Shown: positions 1-9,272, numbered from the stretch's first letter. The stretch: DNA of 64,000 nt from Primorskyibacter aestuariivivens (GCF_028023675.1 NZ_JAQIOZ010000011.1:1-64000); one strand, 5' to 3'. Notes: a model not told the origin generated them from the letters alone. Made by a program: numbers and translations.

Positions 1-114
1 GCCTTGAACTCCGGCGAATGGTTCTTCCGTTTCGACATCTCTAATCTCCTTATCGTCGAAGACCAGCAGACAACAAATCGTAGCTTACGTCAGTGTCCGA
101 ATTTCAGGGGGTAG
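1..114 (+). pseudogene. 3' end of an unidentified reading frame entering from the left edge; possibly transposase-like
   Basis: Frame 1 is open from the first base to a TAG at 112-114, giving about 37 residues that begin ALNSGEWFFRF. The tail loosely resembles C-termini of insertion-sequence transposases. The bases just before the stop (TGTCCGAATTTCAGGGGG) look like an IS end, but this is an impression from memory and not a match. The frame ends two bases before the stop codon of the convergent ABC ATPase gene. It could equally be non-coding sequence that happens to lack stops. Confidence 0.2.
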
Positions 115-115
115 C

Positions 116-931
116 TCAACCGGTACGCTCGCGGTTGGTGTCATAAGTGTAGCGCAGCGCATGACCGTCCTGCTCGATCTCCAGCGCATATGAGGCAAGC
201 GTATCGGGCAGTGTTTCAACCGGCTCCTGCAGCTCGATCACCAGTTCCTTTTGCCCCATCCGAGCCATGAGAGAGGCGGTTTTCTCGACCAGCAGCAATT
301 CGCCCTTGGCAATCACACCAACCCGGTCGGCAATGGCTTCGGCCTCTTCGATGTAATGCGTGGTCAGGATGATGGTCACGCCCGAGCGCTTGAGATCGGC
401 CACCACCTCCCACATCTCCTTGCGCAGCTCGACATCGACCCCCGCCGTCGGCTCATCAAGGAAGAGCACGCGCGGTTCATGGCTCAACGCCTTGGCGATC
501 AGAACACGGCGTTTCATCCCGCCGGACAATTCCATGGTCGTGTTGTTGCGCTTGTCCCACAGGGACAGCTGTTTGAGGATTTTCTCAAGATAGGCATCAT
601 CCGGCTTGCAGCCAAAAAGCCCGCGGGTGAAACGCACCGCTTTCCACACAGTGGTGAACGGTTCCAGATGGATTTCCTGCGGAACAAGCCCAACCATCAT
701 GCGCGCCGCGCGATAGTCTGACTGGATATCATGGCCACCCACGCGCACCTGTCCGGCACTGGCATTCGTGATGCCGCAAACCGTAGAAATCAGCGTTGTC
801 TTGCCCGCGCCGTTCGGACCCAGCAAAGCCAGAATTTCGCCTTCCTGTATGTCCAGATCCACGCCTCTGAGCGCTTCGAAACCGCCGTCATAGACCTTTT
901 TCAGGCCGTTGATCTCAACGATGGGTGTCAT
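116..931 (-). CDS. ABC transporter ATP-binding protein (ABC-2/NatA-type exporter ATPase)
   Basis: This is the cytoplasmic ATPase subunit of an ABC exporter; the cargo is unknown. Visible motifs are the Walker A loop GPNGAGKT (about residues 38-45), the signature LSGGMKRR (about 135), the Walker B stretch [10 protein letters not shown] (about 155-164) and the switch His in [10 protein letters not shown] (about 192). The ATG at 931 is chosen over one nine codons upstream because the conserved fold begins at once ([10 protein letters not shown]). The C-terminal extension after the H-loop is typical of drug/ABC-2 type ATPases. The partner permease would be expected downstream, but only 115 bases remain before the window edge and they do not read as one on this strand. 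It diverges from an EamA-type transporter gene. Confidence 0.85.
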   Translation of the reverse strand: MTPIVEINGLKKVYDGGFEALRGVDLDIQEGEILALLGPNGAGKTTLISTVCGITNASAGQVRVGGHDIQSDYRAARMMVGLVPQEIHLEPFTTVWKAVRFTRGLFGCKPDDAYLEKILKQLSLWDKRNNTTMELSGGMKRRVLIAKALSHEPRVLFLDEPTAGVDVELRKEMWEVVADLKRSGVTIILTTHYIEEAEAIADRVGVIAKGELLLVEKTASLMARMGQKELVIELQEPVETLPDTLASYALEIEQDGHALRYTYDTNRERTG

Positions 932-1064
932 GCGCGCCTCCCCTATTCGCGGTGGCAAACTAAACCAATCGGTTCAAATGGCAATGCGCAATCGCACCGG
1001 ATTTGCGACATCGGCATGTCGCATCCAACCTGTCCCGTCCACCCGTGATGGGGTAGGCAAGGAC

Positions 1065-2045
1065 ATGCTTTCAGACGATCAGGACAAGCCTGGGCTTGGC
1101 ATTGCCTTTATCTGCGCCGGGATTTTCGCGATTTCGATCAACGACTTGCTGATCAAGCTGCTATCGGGCGGCTATCCGCTGCACCAGATCGTGGCCACAC
1201 GGTCGGCCATCGGGCTGATCTTTTCGCTGACATTCGTTCATTTCTCCGGCGGGTTCCGCATCCTGATCACGGATTGGCACCCGTTGCACCTTTTGCGGGG
1301 CCTTTTGGTGGTGATTGCCAACATGACCTTTTACGCCGCCGTTGCGGTCATGCCTCTGGCACAAGCCACAGCGCTGTTTTTCGTGGCACCTCTGTTCATC
1401 ACCTTGCTGTCCATACCGTTTCTTGGCGAAAGCGTCGGGCCATGGCGGATTGGCGCGGTTGTGGTGGGTTTCCTTGGCGTTGTCGTGATGCAGCAGCCAT
1501 GGGCCAGCGAGCCATTGAATGTCTCACGCGCGGCCCTGCTCCTGCCGGTGCTGGCGGCCCTCACATATGCGCTGATGCAGGTCCTGACCCGTAAACTGGG
1601 CGTCAAAAGCCGGGCTGCGGCCATGGCGGTCTATATCCAGACTATTTTTCTTTTGGTGTCCCTTGGCTTTTTCGTCATTGCCGGGGATGGCCGATATGCC
1701 GAAGGCGTCGAGGATGAAAGCATCCAGTTCCTGCTGCGGGCCTGGGTCGTTCCGCCGCCAACCGACCTTTGGACATTTGTCGGTCTGGGCTGTGCCTCGG
1801 GGATTATCGGCTATGCGCTCAGCGCCGCCTATCGGCTGGCCAATGCGGCGACCATCGCGCCGTTTGAATATCTGGGCCTGCCTTTGGCGATTTTCTGGGG
1901 CTGGGCGTTTTTTGCCGAATGGCCCAGTGCTGCGACATGGGCCGGATGTGCCTTGATCGTGGGCGCAGGGCTTGTGGTGTTCCTGCGCGAACAATTGCAG
2001 ATGCGCCGCCCCAAAGGCTGGCGGCAGCGCCCGTTTCGGCGGTAG
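1065..2045 (+). CDS. EamA/DMT-family transporter (RarD/RhaT-like inner-membrane permease)
   Basis: About 326 residues with roughly ten hydrophobic segments arranged as two EamA repeats, the architecture of the drug/metabolite transporter superfamily. Typical features are the first-repeat stretch FFVAPLFITLLSIPFLGE and the second-repeat YLGLPLAIFWGWAFF. Substrate cannot be told from sequence. The reading frame is open upstream, but the ATG at 1065 (MLSDDQDKPG) is preferred because an AAGGA lies just before it and the upstream part reads as non-coding. Its TAG stop is followed after one base by a GGTGGGCA palindrome, and the gene converges on hemE. Confidence 0.8.
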   Translation: MLSDDQDKPGLGIAFICAGIFAISINDLLIKLLSGGYPLHQIVATRSAIGLIFSLTFVHFSGGFRILITDWHPLHLLRGLLVVIANMTFYAAVAVMPLAQATALFFVAPLFITLLSIPFLGESVGPWRIGAVVVGFLGVVVMQQPWASEPLNVSRAALLLPVLAALTYALMQVLTRKLGVKSRAAAMAVYIQTIFLLVSLGFFVIAGDGRYAEGVEDESIQFLLRAWVVPPPTDLWTFVGLGCASGIIGYALSAAYRLANAATIAPFEYLGLPLAIFWGWAFFAEWPSAATWAGCALIVGAGLVVFLREQLQMRRPKGWRQRPFRR

Positions 2046-2046
2046 C

Positions 2047-2070
2047 GGTGGGCAGAAATGCCCACCCTAC
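2047..2070. repeat. Intergenic palindromic repeat, GGTGGGCA family, copy 1
   Basis: Perfect 8-bp arms GGTGGGCA (2047-2054) and TGCCCACC (2059-2066) flank a GAAA tetraloop and are followed by CTAC. It starts two bases after the stop of the transporter gene and lies between two convergent genes (hemE ends at 2074), so it could act as a bidirectional terminator-like or REP-like element. A second copy at 4173-4196 differs in one loop base and occupies the same position relative to a stop codon. Confidence 0.8.
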
Positions 2071-2073
2071 AGA

Positions 2074-3111
2074 CTACATCGCGCGCACCGTGTCGATCAT
2101 CAGCTGCACATTCTCCGGATCGGCATCCGGCGTGATCCCGTGACCGAGGTTGAAGATATGCGGACCCTTGCGGAACGCCTCGACGATGGCGCGGGTCTCG
2201 TTCACCAGCGCCTGACCGCCGGTGACCATATGCCTGGACGCAAGGTTGCCCTGCACACATCCATCGATCTGCACATGTTCTGCCGCCCATATGGCGTCGA
2301 CCGAATTGTCCAGCGCCACGCAATCGGCCCCGGTGGCCTTGGCGAATCCCACGTATTTCTCCCCCGCCTCACGCGGGAAGGCGATGACCGGAATGCCCGG
2401 ATGCTTTTCCTTCAGCGCGACAATGATGCGTTTCGCCGGTTCCAGTGCGTATTTGTCGAAATCATCGCCTTTCAGCGATCCAGCCCAGCTGTCGAACACC
2501 TTGACCACCTCGGCCCCCGCCTCGATCTGGCAGGACAGATAATCAATGGTCGCCTCGGTGATCCGGTGCAGAAGCGCCTCGAACACCGGGCGGTTCTCGT
2601 CCTTGAGCGCATGGGCCGGGCCCTGATCCGGCGTACCGCGCCCGGCAATCATATAGGTCGCCACGGTCCAGGGCGCGCCCGCAAAGCCAATGAGCGTCGT
2701 CTCTTTCGGCAGTTCCCGCGACAGGATGCGCACAGTCTCGTAGATCGGCGACAAGGTGTCGTGAATGTCAGAAGCGGGTTTGAGCGCATCGAAATCCGCC
2801 TGTGACGTGATCGTGGACAGCCGTGGCCCTTCACCGGTGACAAACCACAGATCCGCCCCCAGCGCCTGCGGCACCAGCAAGATATCCGCAAACAGGATCG
2901 CCGCATCGAACCCGTAGCGGCGAATGGGCTGCAACGTGACCTCGGCGGCAAGCTCCGGATTGTAGCACAGAGACAGGAAATCGCCGGCCTGCGCCCGCGT
3001 CGCACGGTATTCCGGCAGGTAGCGGCCCGCCTGCCGCATCATCCAGATCGGCGGGGTGGGCAGGGTTTCCCCGGCAAGGGCACGCAGGATCGTCTTGGTC
3101 GGCTGGGTCAT
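2074..3111 (-). CDS. hemE: Uroporphyrinogen decarboxylase
   Basis: Decarboxylates the four acetate side chains of uroporphyrinogen III to give coproporphyrinogen III, a cytoplasmic step of heme and chlorophyll synthesis. The 345-residue length is normal for HemE. The N-terminal signature [16 protein letters not shown] (about residues 20-35) carries the substrate-binding arginines, and the second signature [14 protein letters not shown] (about 140-153) is present. The start ATG at 3111 immediately precedes [12 protein letters not shown], the usual beginning. It diverges from hemC across 97 bp, so the two heme genes probably share a control region. Confidence 0.97.
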   Translation of the reverse strand: MTQPTKTILRALAGETLPTPPIWMMRQAGRYLPEYRATRAQAGDFLSLCYNPELAAEVTLQPIRRYGFDAAILFADILLVPQALGADLWFVTGEGPRLSTITSQADFDALKPASDIHDTLSPIYETVRILSRELPKETTLIGFAGAPWTVATYMIAGRGTPDQGPAHALKDENRPVFEALLHRITEATIDYLSCQIEAGAEVVKVFDSWAGSLKGDDFDKYALEPAKRIIVALKEKHPGIPVIAFPREAGEKYVGFAKATGADCVALDNSVDAIWAAEHVQIDGCVQGNLASRHMVTGGQALVNETRAIVEAFRKGPHIFNLGHGITPDADPENVQLMIDTVRAM

Positions 3112-3208
3112 GAAGGTCTCCGCTTGTTGCGCTGTTGGTCTCTTGCACGGGCGCGGTTGTCAAGGCGGGCGCTTGCCTCGCCCCCGGCGCGCGGCTAGGA
3201 AAGCCGCC

Positions 3209-4171
3209 ATGACACATGCTTTGCCCTCCCCCGACGCACCGCTTAAAATCGGCACTCGTGGCTCGCCGCTGGCGCTGGCACAGGCCCACGAAACCCGTGG
3301 CCGGATCATGGCGGCGTTTGACCTGCCCGAAGAGGCCTTTGAAATCGTGGTGATCAAGACCACCGGTGACGACCGCGCTCTGATTGCGAGTGATACACCG
3401 CTCAAGGAATTGGGCGGCAAGGGTCTGTTCACCAAGGAAATAGAAGAGGCGCTGCTCTCGGGCGGGATCGACATCGCCGTGCATTCGATGAAGGATATGC
3501 CGGTCCTGCAGCCCGGTGGGCTGGTGCTGGAGTGTTACCTGCGGCGCGAGGATGTGCGCGACGCATTCGTGTCGCCCACGCTGGGCGGCATCGCAGAGCT
3601 GCCGGAAGGCGCGGTTGTGGGCACGTCGTCGCTCCGGCGGCGGGCACAATTGCTCAACCGCCGACCCGATCTGCAGGTGGTGCAGTTCCGGGGCAATGTG
3701 CAGACACGGCTGAAGAAGCTTGAGGACGGGGTGGCAAGCTGCACTTTCCTCGCCATGGCGGGGCTGACGCGGCTGGGGATGCTGGATCAGGTGCCTGCGG
3801 CGGCGATTGCGCCCGACGACATGCTGCCCGCGGTGGCGCAGGGCGCGATTGGCATCGAGCGGCGCGAGGGCGACACGGTCACCGCCGCGCTTCTGGAACC
3901 GCTGCATGACCGGGAAACCGGCGAACGGCTGGCGGCGGAACGCGCGTTTCTGGCGGCGCTGGACGGATCCTGCGAGACGCCGATCGCGGGGCTGGCGGAG
4001 CTGAGCGGCGGGATGTTGCGCCTGCGTGGCGAGGTTCTTCGGCCCGATGGGTCCGAAGTTTTGTCGGATGCAGAAACAGCACCCGTCGAAGATGGCGCGA
4101 AGCTGGGCCATGAGATGGGACGGCGGCTGCTGGAGCGCGCAGGCCCGGATTTCTTCAGCTGGCGCGGGTGA
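3209..4171 (+). CDS. hemC: Hydroxymethylbilane synthase (porphobilinogen deaminase)
   Basis: Polymerises four porphobilinogen units into hydroxymethylbilane in the cytoplasm. The 320-residue protein shows the N-terminal IGTRGSPLALAQ (about 14-25), the KTTGD stretch (about 50-54), the SLRRRAQL motif (about 141-148) and C255 in DGSCETPIAG, which carries the dipyrromethane cofactor. The frame is open upstream of 3209, but this ATG has an AGGAA ribosome site at about 3197-3201 and gives the normal N-terminus. Divergent from hemE. A palindromic repeat follows one base after the TGA. Confidence 0.97.
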   Translation: MTHALPSPDAPLKIGTRGSPLALAQAHETRGRIMAAFDLPEEAFEIVVIKTTGDDRALIASDTPLKELGGKGLFTKEIEEALLSGGIDIAVHSMKDMPVLQPGGLVLECYLRREDVRDAFVSPTLGGIAELPEGAVVGTSSLRRRAQLLNRRPDLQVVQFRGNVQTRLKKLEDGVASCTFLAMAGLTRLGMLDQVPAAAIAPDDMLPAVAQGAIGIERREGDTVTAALLEPLHDRETGERLAAERAFLAALDGSCETPIAGLAELSGGMLRLRGEVLRPDGSEVLSDAETAPVEDGAKLGHEMGRRLLERAGPDFFSWRG

Positions 4172-4172
4172 C

Positions 4173-4196
4173 GGTGGGCAGAATTGCCCACCCTAC
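4173..4196. repeat. Intergenic palindromic repeat, GGTGGGCA family, copy 2
   Basis: Arms GGTGGGCA (4173-4180) and TGCCCACC (4185-4192), loop GAAT, then CTAC. Identical to the copy at 2047-2070 except for the last loop base, and again placed two bases after a stop codon (hemC). The two copies flank the hemE-hemC pair. No T-tract follows, so it is not a classical intrinsic terminator. Confidence 0.8.
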
Positions 4197-4362
4197 GGCG
4201 GCCCGCAACGAAAGCGGTCCGGAATTTTTCACGAAACGCGGCGTCCTTTAGCGCTCACGTGACGATTTTGACCTGTTTCCCGCTTGCGCCAGCCTTTATC
4301 AACCGGTCTGAGAAGTTTCGGAATCGTGCCCGGTGGCGCGAAAACTCAAGGGAGACCCACGC

Positions 4363-5121
4363 ATGAAGGTACTTGTACCGGTCAAGCGCGTGATCGACTA
4401 CAACGTGAAGGTCCGTGTGAAAGCGGATGGCAGCGGTGTCGATCTGGCCAATGTCAAAATGTCGATGAACCCGTTCGACGAGATTGCTGTCGAAGAGGCC
4501 ATCCGCCTGAAAGAGGCCGGCAAAGCCGAAGAAATCATTGCCGTCTCCATCGGCGTGAAGCAATCGCAGGAAACCCTGCGTACCGCTCTCGCCATGGGCG
4601 CGGATCGTGCGATCCTCGTGGTGGCCGCCGATGACGTGCATCAGGACATCGAGCCGCTGGCCGTGGCCAAGATCCTCGCCAAGGTGGTCGAAGAGGAACA
4701 GCCCGGTCTGGTGCTCTGCGGCAAGCAAGCCATCGACAATGACATGAACGCCACCGGCCAGATGCTTTCGGCGCTGATGGGCTGGAGCCAGGCGACCTTT
4801 GCCTCCAAGCTGGAGATCGAAGGCGATAGCGCGAAAGTCACCCGCGAGGTGGATGGCGGGTTGCAGACCATCGAAGTCAAGATGCCTGCGGTGGTCACCG
4901 TGGACCTGCGCCTCAACGAGCCGCGCTATGCGTCCCTGCCCAACATCATGAAAGCCAAGAAAAAGCCGCTGGATGAGAAAACCGCCGCCGATTACGGCGT
5001 CGATGTCACCCCGCGTCTGGAGATCGTGAAGACCGACGAACCCGCTGCGCGTGAAGCCGGTGAGATTGTCGGCTCGGTCGATGAGCTTGTTGCGAAACTC
5101 AAGGAAGCGGGGGCTGTGTAA
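4363..5121 (+). CDS. etfB: Electron transfer flavoprotein, beta subunit
   Basis: Small subunit of the ETF heterodimer, which carries electrons from acyl-CoA and related dehydrogenases to ETF:ubiquinone oxidoreductase. The 252-residue protein begins [14 protein letters not shown], as expected, and contains the family motif [20 protein letters not shown] (about 195-214). The ATG at 4363 has an AAGGGAGA ribosome site; a possible start ten codons upstream is not needed. It overlaps etfA by one base (TAATG), indicating translational coupling. Several acyl-CoA dehydrogenase-type genes in this window could feed it. Confidence 0.97.
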   Translation: MKVLVPVKRVIDYNVKVRVKADGSGVDLANVKMSMNPFDEIAVEEAIRLKEAGKAEEIIAVSIGVKQSQETLRTALAMGADRAILVVAADDVHQDIEPLAVAKILAKVVEEEQPGLVLCGKQAIDNDMNATGQMLSALMGWSQATFASKLEIEGDSAKVTREVDGGLQTIEVKMPAVVTVDLRLNEPRYASLPNIMKAKKKPLDEKTAADYGVDVTPRLEIVKTDEPAAREAGEIVGSVDELVAKLKEAGAV

Positions 5122-6047
5122 TGGCTGTACTTCTTTTGGCCGAAGTGAATGACGGCGCGCTGTCGATGGATGCCACCGCCAAGGCGGTCACCGCAGCGAA
5201 ACAGCTGGGCGATGTGACCGTGCTCTGCGCCGGGGCCTCCGCTGCCGATGCGGCGGCAGAAGCCGCGACAATCGACGGTGTGGCGAAAGTGCTATGTGCC
5301 GAAGACTCGGGTCTGGGCCATCGTCTGGCCGAGGCCACCGCGGACCTGATCGTGGGTCTGGCCGGTGACTACAGCCATATCGTAGCGCCTGCCACGACCG
5401 ACGCGAAAAACGTGCTGCCGCGCGTGGCGGCGATGCTGGATGTGATGGTGCTGACCGATGTGTCCGGCGTTGTCGATGCCGACACGTTCGAACGCCCGAT
5501 CTATGCAGGCAACGCGATCCAGACGGTGAAATCCTCAGACGCGACAAAGGTCATCTCCTTCCGGACCTCGACCTTTGATGCGGCGGGCACCGGCGGCTCG
5601 GCCGCGGTGGAAAACATCGCGGGCGCATCCAATGACCTGTCCTCCTGGGTCGAAGACAAGGTCGCCGAAAGCGATCGTCCCGAACTGACCTCGGCGGGAG
5701 TGGTTGTCTCCGGTGGTCGTGGTGTCGGCTCCGAGGAAGACTTCGCGCTGATCGAGAAACTGGCCGACAAGCTGGGCGCCGCCGTTGGCGCATCCCGCGC
5801 CGCAGTCGATTCGGGCTTTGCGCCCAACGACTGGCAGGTGGGCCAGACCGGCAAGGTCGTGGCCCCGGATCTCTACATCGCCGTGGGTATCTCGGGCGCG
5901 ATCCAGCACCTCGCGGGCATGAAGGACTCCAAGGTGATCGTCGCGATCAACAAGGACGAAGAAGCGCCAATCTTCCAGGTGGCCGATTACGGTCTGGTCG
6001 CAGACCTGTTTGAGGCAGTGCCGGAACTGACCGAAAAGCTCGGCTAA
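5121..6047 (+). CDS. etfA: Electron transfer flavoprotein, alpha subunit
   Basis: FAD-binding large subunit of ETF, 308 residues. The C-terminal FAD domain is recognisable from [14 protein letters not shown] (about 193-206), the stretch [20 protein letters not shown] (about 241-260) and the adjoining AIQHLAGM, all conserved in EtfA. The start codon overlaps the etfB stop by one base. A strong hairpin follows at 6085-6115, so the etfBA transcript probably ends there. Confidence 0.97.
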   Translation: MAVLLLAEVNDGALSMDATAKAVTAAKQLGDVTVLCAGASAADAAAEAATIDGVAKVLCAEDSGLGHRLAEATADLIVGLAGDYSHIVAPATTDAKNVLPRVAAMLDVMVLTDVSGVVDADTFERPIYAGNAIQTVKSSDATKVISFRTSTFDAAGTGGSAAVENIAGASNDLSSWVEDKVAESDRPELTSAGVVVSGGRGVGSEEDFALIEKLADKLGAAVGASRAAVDSGFAPNDWQVGQTGKVVAPDLYIAVGISGAIQHLAGMKDSKVIVAINKDEEAPIFQVADYGLVADLFEAVPELTEKLG

Positions 6048-6084
6048 GCCATGCGGGATTGCCCCGCTCTTCGCTGAACCATGC

Positions 6085-6115
6085 AATAGGCCCATCAACT
6101 CCTGATGGGCCTATT
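6085..6115. terminator. Terminator hairpin between etfA and the convergent DUF6473-type gene
   Basis: Perfect 13-bp stem: AATAGGCCCATCA (6085-6097) and TGATGGGCCTATT (6103-6115) around a 5-base loop. The stem ends in a short T run for the plus strand and begins with AA for the minus strand. It lies 38 bases past etfA and 7 bases past the convergent gene, so it can serve both. Confidence 0.85.
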
Positions 6116-6121
6116 TCGTGT

Positions 6122-6955
6122 CTAGTGACGTTTCTTGAGCAATCCGGACAGAGCCGCGCTGAGCGCATCCGCCGCCTCTTCATGTGCTGCGGGGCCCATA
6201 AGCTCTCGTGCGGCATTGACGTCCATGGGATCGTATACCATCCCTTCGGTTCCCGCAGACAAGGCGGCGCGGCTGACCTTGAGTTCGACAATATCGGCGA
6301 CGAGCGGGCGCAGTTCCTCAAGCATGTCCCGATCCACGAAACAGGGATCTCGCATGCTGGTGTCGTCTCGCGGCGGTGGCGCGTGATCGGCAAACCAAAG
6401 CAACAGCACGGGGCTTCTGATACGCTGCAACAACAGGTGCATGCGCGCAGTCCAGGCCTGTTTCAATTCATCGCGCACCATGGCAAACCGGTCCGGGCCA
6501 ATATATTGCAGTTTGGTCAGCATGTGGCGCGTAAAGTGGAATTCCGTAAAATCCACCTCTCGATAGATTGCCTGAAGCATCGTGGAGGCTTTTACAAACC
6601 GGTCATTGCGCCGGGGGTGCACCGAATAAAGACGGTTGGACATGTTTTGCGCCCCCATGATTTGCACCACCGTCGCGCGCGCGCGATTGGCGGCATCCAT
6701 GAGTTCCGTATCGTTGACGAATGCGTCTATCCCGGCATTCACACAGCCGAAATTCACACAGACCGCGCCAATACGATCCTCTGCCAGATCCGGGAATGGT
6801 CGCTCAATGAATTTTCCATAGGTCTCCGTTCCGCCGAGCATCGCGACATAATCGCCCTCAAGCCGCCTGCGCGGACCGCGAAACACCAGACGTGACTTGC
6901 CATACCGGCACGGAAGATAGTCGGGGGCCGCGCCCCCGGGATTTGCAAAGGTCAT
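6122..6955 (-). CDS. Uncharacterised DUF6473-type protein
   Basis: About 277 residues of a cytoplasmic-looking protein with no signal peptide or membrane segment. The stretch MLGGTETYGKF followed by VNFGCVNAGIDAF is typical of DUF6473 proteins common in Rhodobacteraceae, whose function is not established. The stretch LLLWFADH near the middle recalls sulfotransferase/GSCFA-like folds, but that is only an impression. A TTG at 6988 extends the frame by eleven codons; the ATG at 6955 is preferred, though the ribosome site is weak for both. The gene is alone on its strand between etfBA and hbd. Confidence 0.65.
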   Translation of the reverse strand: MTFANPGGAAPDYLPCRYGKSRLVFRGPRRRLEGDYVAMLGGTETYGKFIERPFPDLAEDRIGAVCVNFGCVNAGIDAFVNDTELMDAANRARATVVQIMGAQNMSNRLYSVHPRRNDRFVKASTMLQAIYREVDFTEFHFTRHMLTKLQYIGPDRFAMVRDELKQAWTARMHLLLQRIRSPVLLLWFADHAPPPRDDTSMRDPCFVDRDMLEELRPLVADIVELKVSRAALSAGTEGMVYDPMDVNAARELMGPAAHEEAADALSAALSGLLKKRH

Positions 6956-7123
6956 AACACCCACCAATTTCTTTTCACCCGAGGCCAAATTCGCGTGATT
7001 CCCTTGCCAAATGCCTAAATGTCGGATTTGCCGCGAGTTTTAGACAGCTGCTGCGGAGGTCCTGCCCTTGCACGCAGGCGGTGAAGCTGCCTATTGTCGG
7101 CGCGAAACCTATGGGGGCCAGAG

Positions 7124-7999
7124 ATGGACATTCAGACAATCGGCGTCATCGGTGCGGGCCAGATGGGCAACGGGATCGCGCATGTCATGGCGCTTGCCGG
7201 CTACGATGTGCTGATGACGGATATCTCGGATGACGCGCTCAAGGCCGCCGTGGCGCGGATCGACAAGAATATCGAACGGCAGGTGTCCCGGGGAAAGGTA
7301 TCCGCAGAGGACAAGGCCGCAGCGATGGCGCGCATCCGCACAACGCTGACCCTGACAGATCTGGGCCAGACGGACCTTGTGATCGAGGCGGCGACAGAAC
7401 GCGAAACCGTGAAACAGGCGATTTTCGAAGACCTTGTTCCGCATCTGAAACCAACGACGATCCTGACCTCCAATACCTCGTCAATCTCGATCACGCGGCT
7501 GGCAAGTCGTACGGATCGCCCGGAGAAATTCATGGGGTTCCACTTCATGAACCCTGTGCCGGTGATGCAGCTTGTGGAATTGATCCGCGGGATCGCCACC
7601 GACAAGGAAACCTATGAAGCCTGTCTGGCCGTCGTGGAGCGGCTTGGCAAAACCGCAGCCAGCGCCGAGGATTTCCCGGCTTTCATCGTCAACCGCATCC
7701 TGATGCCCATGATCAATGAAGCCGTCTATACGCTGTATGAGGGCGTGGGTAATGTCCGCTCCATCGATCAGGCGATGAAGCTGGGGACCAACCACCCGAT
7801 GGGGCCGCTGGAACTGGCCGATTTCATTGGGTTGGACACCTGCCTTGCGATCATGAATGTGCTGCATGACGGGTTGGCGGATACCAAATACCGTCCCTGC
7901 CCATTGCTCACCAAATATGTCGAGGCCGGATGGCTGGGACGCAAGTCGCAGCGCGGGTTTTATGACTACCGTGGTGAGGAACCCGTTCCCACCCGGTGA
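7124..7999 (+). CDS. hbd: 3-hydroxybutyryl-CoA dehydrogenase
   Basis: NAD(P)-dependent oxidoreductase interconverting 3-hydroxybutyryl-CoA and acetoacetyl-CoA, used in butyrate/PHB and acyl-CoA metabolism. The 291-residue length is typical. A Rossmann motif GVIGAGQMGNGIAH starts at residue 7 (G10-x-G12-x2-G15). H140 in GFHFMNPVPVM and E152 in VELI form the expected catalytic pair. The C-terminal domain reads HPMGPLELADFIGLDTCL. The ATG at 7124 gives the standard N-terminus; a TTG at 7094 is unlikely. Proximity to etfBA fits a beta-oxidation role. A tandem palindromic repeat begins 9 bases after the stop. Confidence 0.93.
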   Translation: MDIQTIGVIGAGQMGNGIAHVMALAGYDVLMTDISDDALKAAVARIDKNIERQVSRGKVSAEDKAAAMARIRTTLTLTDLGQTDLVIEAATERETVKQAIFEDLVPHLKPTTILTSNTSSISITRLASRTDRPEKFMGFHFMNPVPVMQLVELIRGIATDKETYEACLAVVERLGKTAASAEDFPAFIVNRILMPMINEAVYTLYEGVGNVRSIDQAMKLGTNHPMGPLELADFIGLDTCLAIMNVLHDGLADTKYRPCPLLTKYVEAGWLGRKSQRGFYDYRGEEPVPTR

Positions 8000-8007
8000 G
8001 CCGGGCC

Positions 8008-8049
8008 AAATTTCTTACAAGAAATTTGCAAATTCCGTGAACGGAATTT
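8008..8049. repeat. Tandem double-palindrome repeat, copy A
   Basis: Two adjoining palindromes separated by GC. The first is AAATTTCTT-ac-AAGAAATTT (8008-8027) and the second AAATTCCGT-ga-ACGGAATTT (8030-8049), followed by GGTG. A second element with the same skeleton but different inner bases lies at 53278-53319, also shortly after a plus-strand stop codon. It may end hbd transcripts or be a dispersed REP-like family. Confidence 0.8.
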
Positions 8050-8072
8050 GGTGACTGCGGCGATGTGCCGGT

Positions 8073-8981
8073 TCAGTTCCCGAGGCTGAGCGTGTGGCTG
8101 CGCAACCATTCCATCATCTCGCGCGGTTTTGTGCCCCATTTCCGGATTTCTTCGGCTGTGATGGGCTCCCCGATAATCGGGGATTGCGGGCGTTTGCAGG
8201 AATGAACCACTTCGTGCAGCAACAATCCCTGCCGCAGGGTGGCTGAAATGCGGTTGGCTATCTGGTAGACACGCGAATTCTGGCCCGGGAAATGGATCGG
8301 CACCACCGTTGCACCGGAGCGCGTGATCATCTTGGCTGTAAAGGGGTTCCACACGGCTTCAACCGCATCGCCAAAAAGCGTCTCAGACGCCGCGACCACA
8401 CCGGACGGGAACAGCGCAATCACGCCACCATTCTTGAGGTGGTCCATGGCCCTCTGGCGCATGGCAAGGCTTTCCTCGCGGGCGTTTTCCTCATGCGGAA
8501 ACGGCACTGGAATCATGAATTGTTCGATCTCCCGCACACCGGTCAAAAGGTTCCGGGTCAGGATCTTGTAATCGGTTCGCACCCGGCCGATCAGTTCCGC
8601 AAGCACCATTCCGTCCACCAACCCATGAGGGTGGTTGGCCACAACAATCACAGGACCTTCTGCAGGAATGCGCGCAATCTGCTCTTGCGGCGTGAGCAGG
8701 TCGATTTTCATCAGGCCCAAGGCCTGAGACCAGAACGCCTGCCCCTCGGCGGGGCCCATACGCTCGAACCGGCGGACAAGACGCAAGAGCGGTAGTTTGC
8801 CGGTCATCCACTCCATCGCGCGGATCGTGTTGGCTTTCCACGGGTTGGTAAAGGTATTGGCATAGGACAGCTTGCGCTTGTCATAGGGGACCGGTTGGCT
8901 CGCCGTTTGGTCGGCCCGGTCGGCGCCTGATTGCGAGGTGTCCACCATTCTACGTCGTCTGCGTCCTGTATCGCGGGTCAT
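8073..8981 (-). CDS. Lysophospholipid acyltransferase family protein (PlsC/OlsA-like)
   Basis: Probable membrane-associated acyltransferase of glycerolipid or ornithine-lipid synthesis, 302 residues. Supporting motifs are VANHPHGLVDG (about 114-124, with H117 and D123 in an H-x5-D arrangement) and the later FPSGVVAASE block, which corresponds to the FPEG-type acceptor-binding motif of the family. The precise substrate is not deducible. The ATG at 8981 lies six bases after the ptsH stop; an internal ATG at 8948 is an alternative. It is the last gene of the chvI-to-ptsH run, and the intergenic spacing suggests co-transcription. Confidence 0.8.
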   Translation of the reverse strand: MTRDTGRRRRRMVDTSQSGADRADQTASQPVPYDKRKLSYANTFTNPWKANTIRAMEWMTGKLPLLRLVRRFERMGPAEGQAFWSQALGLMKIDLLTPQEQIARIPAEGPVIVVANHPHGLVDGMVLAELIGRVRTDYKILTRNLLTGVREIEQFMIPVPFPHEENAREESLAMRQRAMDHLKNGGVIALFPSGVVAASETLFGDAVEAVWNPFTAKMITRSGATVVPIHFPGQNSRVYQIANRISATLRQGLLLHEVVHSCKRPQSPIIGEPITAEEIRKWGTKPREMMEWLRSHTLSLGN

Positions 8982-8987
8982 CTGACC

Positions 8988-9266
8988 CTAGCATTCTTCT
9001 CCGAACTTGTCCGCCACAAGCGCCTCGACCGCATCAGCCAGCGCCTCGGCATCCGGGCCAGAGGTTTGGACCTCAATAGTGGTTCCTTTGGACGCTGCCA
9101 ACATCAAAAGCCCCATGATGGAATCGCCGCCAGCGCTCATGCCGTCGTTCGAAACCTCGGCACTGGCATCAAAGCCTTCCACAACCTCGACCAGTTTGGC
9201 CGAGGCGCGGGCATGAAGACCTTTTTCATTCACGATCTTCATCGAACGGGTCACGGTGTCAGTCAT
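8988..9266 (-). CDS. ptsH: HPr-family phosphocarrier protein
   Basis: A 92-residue phosphocarrier of an alphaproteobacterial regulatory PTS. H18 in GLHARASAKL is the phosphorylation site by enzyme I. S49 in GGDSIMGLLML is the expected site for the HPr kinase encoded three genes upstream. No sugar permease is nearby, so a regulatory rather than transport role is likely. It follows the EIIA gene by six bases and precedes the acyltransferase gene by six. Confidence 0.95.
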   Translation of the reverse strand: MTDTVTRSMKIVNEKGLHARASAKLVEVVEGFDASAEVSNDGMSAGGDSIMGLLMLAASKGTTIEVQTSGPDAEALADAVEALVADKFGEEC

Positions 9267-9272
9267 ATGTCT

